Source of the DNA: Crocinitomicaceae bacterium
GTDB taxonomy: Bacteria; Bacteroidota; Bacteroidia; Flavobacteriales_D; Crocinitomicaceae
Assembly (NCBI GenBank): GCA_014762645.1
Contig: JABURP010000065.1
Span: forward strand, 1-56,834
Reading direction: 5' to 3'
Length of the DNA stretch: 56,834 nt
Shown here: one piece after another, positions 26,104 to 32,320 of the stretch
How the letters are laid out: the number at the start of each line of letters is the position of its first letter
Position numbering within the stretch: position 1 is the first letter of the stretch
Made by a program: the position numbers and the translations under genes
The notes under the pieces: generated by a model
The model's database searches: none
Told to the model about the DNA's origin: nothing
What the model saw: the letters and a program-made list of their open reading frames with translations, nothing else

Positions 26104-26280
26104 AGCATACAACGTTTGAGCAAAATTAGGCATTTTAAATGCCGGCGCCAAGTGTGCTGGCCAAAACCCCGGTTCATGGCTGTCCTACGTGCGTAGGCCA
26201 CCCGGTTATGTACACGCCAATGGGAGCATTTGCGCGTGGACGAGGGTGGAGGTGAATTTTGCTTATTATGTTAGCATGCG
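26104..26280 (-). repeat. attC-like site F (177 bp)
   Basis: Left R box AGCATACAAC (26104-26113), right R box GTTAGCATGC (from 26270). L boxes GCAAAATT and AATTTTGC pair perfectly. The tip holds a CCTACG-TG-CGTAGG hairpin. Confidence 0.75.
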
Positions 26281-26338
26281 TTTTCAAATACTGCTTTGCC
26301 TTATAAGAATACGTATTTGATTAAAACATTTTGGATGC

Positions 26339-27145
26339 CTAGGAAGTGACTTCTAAGTAACAATCTACGATCACAGCACTCCAACATTCAGTCATAAATA
26401 GCGCCCAACCATACCATTCTAGAGAACTCCAGTCTTCTGCATATCCTTGCACACAGTCAATAACATCATTCACAATATCAGGGTTTATTCCGCTTACCCC
26501 TATGTCATCATTAAATATTTGAGACCCATTAACAACAATACCATTACTATGAAAAAATGCGAAAGAATGACGACTTAGTGACATGTACATTAATAACCGT
26601 TGTTGTCTTTGTTCATCCTCAACGTTTCTAATAACAAATTGTTCAACGACCTTGGACAAAACTACAATCGCAGTTGGATTATCTACACTGGACATTATCT
26701 TACTGTATCTACTCAAAATACGCATTTCAAATTCGTCTACGTTATTCTGAGTTCTGAAAAAATCTGGGTCAGACACGTTATTCAACCACTCTGTATTGAC
26801 AATACTAAAATAACCTTCTAAACTTTGTCTATCAACTATCCCTTGCTTATCTGAATTAATACTATTTGCAACTTCCATAGACTGAACGTAGTGTCTTCCA
26901 GTAAAATCCCACTCATTCACCGGAAATTCAACATCTAAAATCCCTCGTGAATCGTCTAAATTTTTTTCAGCTGTAATTAAATCTCTCTCTAATTCGTCCA
27001 ACAATGAACTTTGATTATCAGTAAGTTGACTTTCTTTGAATGAATCTTCTGCATTATTGTGAGAGCGGTTCGGTTCTATACTTTCTTTTGAACATGAAGC
27101 TATAATTAGCATTACTAAGCATAGTGAGGATATTTCTTTGATCAT
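26339..27145 (-). CDS. Cassette gene: lipoprotein of unknown function
   Basis: 268 aa with a lipoprotein leader (MIKEISSLCLVMLIIASCSK, Cys 18). The rest is mostly helical: a charged stretch with many Glu and Asp, then RQQRLLMYMSLSRHSFAFFH and a hydrophobic C-terminal region (WYGWALFMTECWSAVIVDCY). No family recognised. It is the cassette nearest the attI-like site; unusually, it is preceded by a 290-bp leader that holds a second small ORF. Confidence 0.6.
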   Translation of the reverse strand: MIKEISSLCLVMLIIASCSKESIEPNRSHNNAEDSFKESQLTDNQSSLLDELERDLITAEKNLDDSRGILDVEFPVNEWDFTGRHYVQSMEVANSINSDKQGIVDRQSLEGYFSIVNTEWLNNVSDPDFFRTQNNVDEFEMRILSRYSKIMSSVDNPTAIVVLSKVVEQFVIRNVEDEQRQQRLLMYMSLSRHSFAFFHSNGIVVNGSQIFNDDIGVSGINPDIVNDVIDCVQGYAEDWSSLEWYGWALFMTECWSAVIVDCYLEVTS

Positions 27146-27219
27146 AACTTAAAATTTTGAAGAGTTTAAAAATAAATTAATTAGGTGTGAGTATGCCTTA
27201 GATAAAAACTAATGAATAC

Positions 27220-27342
27220 TCATTTGAATCCTCCCTTAAGAAAGATGACGGCTAATACAAATAAGATTGCACACAAAATAAAAACCCAGACAAGTTGTCT
27301 CTTTTTCCTTGATTTATCCTGTTTATCTTTTTTACTCACCAT
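27220..27342 (-). CDS. Small basic single-pass membrane protein
   Basis: 40 aa: MVSKKDKQDKSRKKRQLVWV, then FILCAILFVLAVIFLKGGFK. A lysine- and arginine-rich N-terminus precedes one hydrophobic helix of about 17 residues, so the N-terminus should stay in the cytoplasm. It lies in the same cassette as the 268-aa lipoprotein gene and 77 bp upstream of it. The clean open frame and the marked charge-then-hydrophobic plan argue for a real gene; there is no other support. Confidence 0.45.
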   Translation of the reverse strand: MVSKKDKQDKSRKKRQLVWVFILCAILFVLAVIFLKGGFK

Positions 27343-27432
27343 GTAAATGTATAAAAATATTATTACGATTAAAAATAATTATAATTATAAGTCACTAGTT
27401 ATCAATCACTTATGTTATTCAAGCGTTTTCAA

Positions 27433-27538
27433 TGCAAGCTAACATTAGAATAAAACCAATGTACTTTATTTCTTTTAAAAGGAATAAAACCAATGGTACT
27501 TTATTGATAACTAACGCAAAATGATTTGTCAACAAATC
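27433..27538 (-). repeat. attI-like insertion site with paired direct repeats and right copy of the flanking repeat
   Basis: On the minus strand a GTTAGCTTGC core (27434-27443) begins the first cassette without an attC-type arm on its upstream side, as at an attI site. Directly upstream are two direct repeats AATAAAGTACMATTGGTTTT (27449-27470 and 27483-27505, 34 bp apart), then TTGACA, 17 nt, TATCAA (27510-27532) and the palindrome GATTTGT-TG-ACAAATC (27523-27538). The set matches the left copy at 20761-20811. The attI label is inference. Confidence 0.5.
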
Positions 27539-27626
27539 TGCCTAAAACAGGTCTCATTAAATAAATGAAGTTCATTCTCTTTTAGAAACTAGAATTCCTA
27601 CCTGCGGTGGAATTCTTTGGTGCTGA

Positions 27627-27677
27627 ATTGGAAAGTGAAGTGGATTGGAAAGTGAAGTGGATTGGAAAGTGAAGTGG
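27627..27677 (+). repeat. Three perfect 17-bp tandem repeats
   Basis: ATTGGAAAGTGAAGTGG occurs three times without a mismatch. It is non-coding and lies between the array and tRNA-Ser; the count is likely to vary between strains. Confidence 0.8.
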
Positions 27678-27715
27678 ATTGCTCGCTGCGCTCGCGATCC
27701 CGGGCGGGGGAGGTT

Positions 27716-27834
27716 CCAAAACATCAAAAACCTGGCTGCGCCATTTTTTTGTTTCGTCATTTTTTTGGAGCACGCTCCAAAAAATTCCGGACACAAAAAA
27801 ACCCCACCTGACGGTGAGGTTTTTGATGTTTTGG
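27716..27834 (-). repeat. Imperfect long palindrome containing the tRNA-Ser 3' end
   Basis: An 18-bp arm CCAAAACATCAAAAACCT (27716-27733) is repeated exactly in inverted form at 27817-27834, where it contains the tRNA 3' CCA. The centre is a perfect GGAGC/GCTCC hairpin framed by T6 and A6 (27761-27784). Confidence 0.7.
27795..27824 (-). terminator. Terminator of tRNA-Ser
   Basis: Minus-strand stem AAACCTCACC/GGTGGGGTTT with a short loop is followed by TTTTTTTG. It begins about 10 bp after the tRNA 3' end. Confidence 0.7.
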
Positions 27835-27919
27835 CGGAGAATGAGGGATTCGAACCCCCGGTACCTTACGGTACAACAGTTTTCAAGACTGCCGCATTCG
27901 ACCACTCTGCCAATTCTCC
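27832..27919 (-). tRNA. tRNA-Ser (anticodon TGA)
   Basis: 88 nt with the acceptor stem GGAGAAT/ATTCTCC, a D arm (TGGCAGAGTGG), anticodon arm GCAGT-CTTGAAA-ACTGT giving anticodon TGA, the long variable arm of class II tRNAs (GTACCGTAAGGTAC) and T arm GGGGGTTCGAATCCC. Discriminator G and an encoded CCA are present. It reads serine UCA (and UCN by wobble). Confidence 0.95.
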
Positions 27920-28047
27920 GGGCCTGACTGCCGTTAGGCAGGCGCAAAATTAGACATTTTTTCGTTTCACCAAAGCGTATTTTTTAAAAAATGGCAGAAT
28001 TCTTTTCTCTACCCTCTTTTTCATGCCGTTAAATAAACGCTTTCAAC

Positions 28048-28079
28048 CTTTGAATCAAATTCCTTTCACCGTAACTTTG
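28048..28079 (+). promoter_or_regulatory. Promoter of the GWxTD gene
   Basis: TTTG at 28048-28051, 20 nt, TAACTTTG at 28072-28079, the full Bacteroidota pattern; predicted start near 28083, about 35 nt before the ATG. Confidence 0.65.
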
Positions 28080-28117
28080 TATCTGATTATCTTAGTACTT
28101 AATACTGTTTAATCTTT

Positions 28118-29563
28118 ATGAAACGAATTTTCTTGATCTGTTTTTTGATGTTGACTTCCGTGGCGCTGGCAAAACCAAAAGTTTTTTTTAACTACAAGGT
28201 TTTTCAAACTCCCGATAATTCGACATACATTACCACCCTGCTGCAATTTTCAGGTGGAACATTCAAATATTTAAATACACCATCCGGTAATCTCAGAACC
28301 ACTGTTGAGATCACACATATCTTTGAATCTAATGACAGCATTGTGCTCATTGACAAGTACCAACTTGACTCACCGGAAATGCAGGATTCTATTGTAGATG
28401 ATTTCTTTGATATTCAGCATTACGGGCTTGATCCCGGTGTTTATACCTACGAGTTGATTATTAAGGATATGGTCTCCGGAGAAGAAGTGAACGGTCAGCA
28501 AACGCTAAAGATTGAGGAGGTCAGTGATGAACAAATTGAGTTCTCGGATATTGAATTCATTCAAAGTGCCAGTAAAACCATTGAGAAAAACAATTTCGTG
28601 AAGAATGGGTTTTTATTGCTTCCTTATATGACCAACTATTTCCCTCCGGAAATGGATAAAATCGCATTCTACCTGGAAATCTACAATGCTGACATATTAC
28701 TAGGGGCGAATGAAAAGTTCCTACTCACCTACTCTATCTCCGATTATAATACCAACCGTAACCTGGAAGGTATCTTTCACTTTCAACGCTTAACCACCAG
28801 TCCGGTAGTTCCGGTAATTGGTTATTTGCCTATTGATGGTGTTCCTACCGGAGATTTTAATCTTGTCCTGAATATTGTCAACAAAGAGAATGATACCATT
28901 GCGAGCAAATCTATGTTCTTTCAGAGAAGATCAGACATGAAAACGAATTACATAGATGTAGATCAGGTGGTCATTGATGATGGTTGGATGTCTGAAATAT
29001 CAAGGGATTCTATGGCATATTTTCTGGGTAGCATCATGCCGATTAGTCCGCGCTATGAATACGAATCCATACGCAAAATGCTGAAAGGAACGGATACCAC
29101 GCAAATGGAAAAGTATTTTTATGCGTTTTGGATAAAAACGTCTCCGGAAAATCCTCAAAAAGCATGGTACGATTACCGTAGAAGCGTTTATTATTGTGAA
29201 AAATTATTCGGAACGCAGATAAAATATGCCTGGGAGACGGATCGCGGTCGTATCTGGCTCAAGTACGGCGCCCCAAATCAGTTCATTGACCGACCAAATG
29301 AACCGAGCGCTTACCCATATCAAATCTGGCATTATTACAGAATTGGTCAACGATCAAATGTGCGATTTATATTCTACAACCCGGATTTGGTAACAAATGA
29401 TTATCCACTGTTGCATTCAGACATGCAAGGCGAACTGCAAAATTACCGTTGGCAAAATGACCTTCACAAACGGGATGCAAACTCGCAAAATGTTGATGAT
29501 CCTGGAGGATCAGTCCACTACGGTGGAAATGCCAATGTTTATTTCAACGAGATCGACCGGTAA
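28118..29563 (+). CDS. GWxTD-domain exported protein
   Basis: 481 aa with a signal peptide (to about residue 18, TSVALAKPK). The first 280 residues look like beta-sandwich domains. The C-terminal GWxTD domain is marked by KYAWETDRGRIWLKYGAPNQ and by PYQIWHYYRIG. The domain is common in Bacteroidota and related phyla; its function is unknown, with a periplasmic or outer-membrane site expected. It has its own promoter and is followed after 57 bp by a glycosyltransferase gene. Confidence 0.85.
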   Translation: MKRIFLICFLMLTSVALAKPKVFFNYKVFQTPDNSTYITTLLQFSGGTFKYLNTPSGNLRTTVEITHIFESNDSIVLIDKYQLDSPEMQDSIVDDFFDIQHYGLDPGVYTYELIIKDMVSGEEVNGQQTLKIEEVSDEQIEFSDIEFIQSASKTIEKNNFVKNGFLLLPYMTNYFPPEMDKIAFYLEIYNADILLGANEKFLLTYSISDYNTNRNLEGIFHFQRLTTSPVVPVIGYLPIDGVPTGDFNLVLNIVNKENDTIASKSMFFQRRSDMKTNYIDVDQVVIDDGWMSEISRDSMAYFLGSIMPISPRYEYESIRKMLKGTDTTQMEKYFYAFWIKTSPENPQKAWYDYRRSVYYCEKLFGTQIKYAWETDRGRIWLKYGAPNQFIDRPNEPSAYPYQIWHYYRIGQRSNVRFIFYNPDLVTNDYPLLHSDMQGELQNYRWQNDLHKRDANSQNVDDPGGSVHYGGNANVYFNEIDR

Positions 29564-29591
29564 ACAATCTATTTTGTAATTTCACGCCCTC

Positions 29592-29620
29592 CTACAATTT
29601 TGTGGGCTACAAAATAGTAG
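29592..29620 (+). promoter_or_regulatory. Hairpin touching the GT2 start codon
   Basis: CTAC-A-ATTTTGT pairs with ACAAAAT-A-GTAG across a GGGCT loop, with one A/A mismatch, and the next base is the A of the ATG at 29621. It could end upstream transcripts in part or limit ribosome access. Confidence 0.5.
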
Positions 29621-30640
29621 ATGGAAGTCGCAGTTGTCATACTCAATTATAATGGTAAATCCTATCTGGAAGCATTCCTTCCTAACGTGATCAAATATTC
29701 TGATGACGCAGAAATTTGGGTAGTTGATAATGCCTCTACTGATGATTCAGTTAGTTTTCTTAAAGAAACACATCCTGATGTAAACCTCCTGATCAATGAT
29801 GAAAATGGTGGATTTGCCAAAGGCTACAATGACGGTCTAAAACAAATTCAAGCTGATTATTATATCCTTCTGAACTCAGATGCAGAAGTAACACCAAACT
29901 GGATCAAGCCATGTATTGATTTGTTGGAATCGGATGAAAAAATTGCTGCGCTACAACCCAAGGTGCTGAACCAAAAAGACCGTACAAAATTTGAGCATGC
30001 CGGTGCGGCGGGTGGATTTTTAGATACCAATTACTTTCCTTTTTGCCGGGGCCGTATTTTTGAAGTGGTTGAAGAGGATAAGGGACAGTACGACGACAAT
30101 ATGGAAATTTTTTGGGCCACAGGTGCAAGCTTATTTATACGTTCAGATTTGTTTCACCAGTTTGGAGGATTTGACGAAGACTTTTTTGCGCACATGGAAG
30201 AGATTGACTTGTGTTGGCGTCTTAAAAAATGCGGGTACAAGATCTATTACTGCGGTGAATCAACTGTTTACCATGTAGGTGGAGGAACATTGAACTACAT
30301 GCACCCCAAGAAAACTTATTTGAATTTCAGGAACAGTTTATACACCATTTTCAAAAACCACGAGGGCAGTTTGTTTAAACTCTTTATTCGCATGACGATA
30401 GATGGTGTTGCTGCAGTTATGTTTATCGGTAAATTTCAGTTCAAACACTTTAGTGCGGTTTGGACAGCACACGTGGCTGTCTATAAAAACTGGGGCTCTC
30501 TGAGACGAAAGCGTAAAATCATTAAAAAACAATCTACCCATTTCAATGCAAGTGGATTATACAAAAAGAACATTACCTTGAAAAAATTTCTGGGCGGACT
30601 TAGATCGTTCAAGGAACTAAAAGCAAAAGATTTTCATTGA
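29621..30640 (+). CDS. Family 2 glycosyltransferase
   Basis: 339 aa. GT-A fold with VILNYNGKSYLEAFLP at the start, WVVDNASTDDSVSFL, the DxD-region YILLNSDAEVTPNW and the acceptor-side FFAHMEEIDLCWRLKK, as in rhamnosyltransferase-like GT2 enzymes. It moves a sugar from a nucleotide donor, likely at the cytoplasmic face of the membrane. The start of the following membrane glycosyltransferase overlaps its stop (TGATG), so the two are translationally coupled and probably serve one glycan or glycoprotein pathway. Confidence 0.9.
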   Translation: MEVAVVILNYNGKSYLEAFLPNVIKYSDDAEIWVVDNASTDDSVSFLKETHPDVNLLINDENGGFAKGYNDGLKQIQADYYILLNSDAEVTPNWIKPCIDLLESDEKIAALQPKVLNQKDRTKFEHAGAAGGFLDTNYFPFCRGRIFEVVEEDKGQYDDNMEIFWATGASLFIRSDLFHQFGGFDEDFFAHMEEIDLCWRLKKCGYKIYYCGESTVYHVGGGTLNYMHPKKTYLNFRNSLYTIFKNHEGSLFKLFIRMTIDGVAAVMFIGKFQFKHFSAVWTAHVAVYKNWGSLRRKRKIIKKQSTHFNASGLYKKNITLKKFLGGLRSFKELKAKDFH

Positions 30641-32229
30641 TGCTGGACTGGATAGATGCGCATACTGTCCCTTATTTGATTACCGGACTCACTTTGATTG
30701 GCGGGTCATTTATTTTATTCTTTTGGAATAAAAAATGGGCCATTTGGATGCTCGTTTTAGGCAGTGGCGTGTTAGCATATTTTATGGCGATTCTTGATCC
30801 CTTCCTTAACTTATGGGATGAACAGCAACATGCGTTAGTTGCAAAAAACATGGCCAGCAATCCCTTTAAACCCATGCTCATAAAAGAACCGGTTATTGAG
30901 TATGACTATAAATTGTGGATCGCCAATCATATCTGGATACATAAACAACCCCTTTTTCTTTGGCAAATGGCGCTATTTGTAAAGATATTGGGCGCAAAAG
31001 TTATCGCAATTCGATTGCCCAGTGTAATTATGCACGCCTTGTTGCCGTATCTGGTGTACAGAATCGGCAAATCCGTGCGAAATGAAACTGCCGGATTTAT
31101 CGCGGCAATTTTCATCACACTGGCCAATTACCCATTAGAATTAGTAGCCGGAAGATATTCAACGGACCACAATGACATGGCCTTCCTGTTTTATGTGACT
31201 TGGTCCGTATTGTGCTGGGTAGAGTATGTACGTACGAAAGAACGAAAATGGTTGATATGGTTAGGTATTTCAGCCGGTGGCGCCGTTTTGGTTAAATGGT
31301 TGATGGGCTTGTTGGTTTACGTCTGTTGGTTTCTGGTTATCACCATTAAAAACAACTTCAAATTCTGGCAGATTAAGCAATATTTTGTGATGATTCGGCC
31401 ATTTTTGATCTCTTTACTGGTGTTTCTTCCCTGGCAGATCTATTGCTTTATTCGATTTCCTAAAGAGGCAGCTTATGAATTGGGCACTTCGGCATCTCAT
31501 TTTTCCAATGTCGTAGAAGGACATTCGGGAGATTGGGACTATCATTTTGTCAAAGGTTTTCAGGCCCTGTATTTCAGAGAGAACTATTTTTTAGCGGATT
31601 GGATGCCGTTTATGGTACTTGTGCTGTTAGCAATAGGTATCTGGAAGATGAAAAACCGAACCTATCAGTTATTTATGGGCATTATCGTGGCCTTTGTGTA
31701 TGTGTTCTTTTCACTTGCCGCTACCAAAATGAATGCTTTTACCATAATCGTGATGCCAATTGTATTACTGGGAATATCAAGCGCTTTTGTGTGGTTTTAT
31801 GAGCTCTGGTCAAAATACATTAAGATTCAAATTGTGTCCTACTTGATGCTTGGTGCTATTTTATGGAGCCCGGTAACTGAAATGTTTAAACTGAGAGAAA
31901 TTACGCAGCGACATTCGCTTGATTTCCCACACATGAATGATTTCAGAAAAGAGGAAATAGAAGAAATACAATTCATACGGAGACTTGAAGCGCATTACGG
32001 TGATCAAAAAATAATTGCCTTTAATGCCAATTATACTGTGGTTGGATTCATACCACTCATGTTCTACACTGACTACACGGCTTATGGTCACATGCCCAGT
32101 GAACAAAACATTCAAACGGCATTAATAAAAGGATACAAAGTGGTAGTAATTGATCGGAATGATTTACCTGTACATATCCTTCAGGATGATCGATTAGATA
32201 TTTTCCCTGCCTTCAAGGATCAAATGTAA
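30640..32229 (+). CDS. GT39/ArnT-like membrane glycosyltransferase
   Basis: 529 aa from the ATG at 30640; a TTG three bases earlier is less likely. About eleven hydrophobic segments. The first periplasmic loop has NLWDEQQHALVAKNM, the acidic DE motif that binds the lipid-linked donor in the PMT/ArnT (GT39/GT83) superfamily, and HKQPLFLWQMALF follows. These enzymes transfer a sugar from a polyprenyl-phosphate donor to a protein or lipid A. Acceptor and sugar are unknown. Confidence 0.85.
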   Translation: MLDWIDAHTVPYLITGLTLIGGSFILFFWNKKWAIWMLVLGSGVLAYFMAILDPFLNLWDEQQHALVAKNMASNPFKPMLIKEPVIEYDYKLWIANHIWIHKQPLFLWQMALFVKILGAKVIAIRLPSVIMHALLPYLVYRIGKSVRNETAGFIAAIFITLANYPLELVAGRYSTDHNDMAFLFYVTWSVLCWVEYVRTKERKWLIWLGISAGGAVLVKWLMGLLVYVCWFLVITIKNNFKFWQIKQYFVMIRPFLISLLVFLPWQIYCFIRFPKEAAYELGTSASHFSNVVEGHSGDWDYHFVKGFQALYFRENYFLADWMPFMVLVLLAIGIWKMKNRTYQLFMGIIVAFVYVFFSLAATKMNAFTIIVMPIVLLGISSAFVWFYELWSKYIKIQIVSYLMLGAILWSPVTEMFKLREITQRHSLDFPHMNDFRKEEIEEIQFIRRLEAHYGDQKIIAFNANYTVVGFIPLMFYTDYTAYGHMPSEQNIQTALIKGYKVVVIDRNDLPVHILQDDRLDIFPAFKDQM

Positions 32230-32320
32230 GCAGCTGATCTCCTGCCCTTAACATTTTCTCTATATTTATCGTAGTATTCTATGAAATTTGTTCGTTAAAC
32301 GGCCTTAAAGATCTTTAGTT

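Larger units (their letters stand above)
21086..27443 (-). mobile_element. Integron-type cassette array without integrase (CALIN-like)
   Basis: Six attC-like palindromes separate six cassette-sized units. Read on the minus strand, each intact unit begins at a GTT core within 8-65 bp of an ORF start and ends with its own attC just after the ORF stop. Start-core versus own R'' box: GTTAGCTG/CAGCTAAC (unit at 22.3-23.05 kb), GTTACCTGTA/TACAGGTAAC (23.2-24.25), GTTAGACTCA against rc GTTAGGCTCA (24.4-25.05), GTTGTATGCT against GTTGTGTGCT (25.2-26.1) and GTTAGCTTGC against GTTAGCATGC (26.3-27.4). The leftmost unit no longer matches. Order of insertion would run from the attI-like site near 27.44 kb towards 21 kb. 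No tyrosine recombinase is encoded in the window. Confidence 0.8.

Noticed and set aside
21086-26280. Palindromic repeats as miniature transposable elements (MITE)
   Set aside because: There are no constant terminal repeats or target duplications. The ends change from unit to unit and match across the enclosed gene, as for integron cassettes and not for MITEs.
27582-27947. Open frames on both strands over the tRNA-Ser region
   Set aside because: They read through the tRNA gene and its palindromes and give the well-known false peptide [19 protein letters not shown]; the tRNA explains the sequence.
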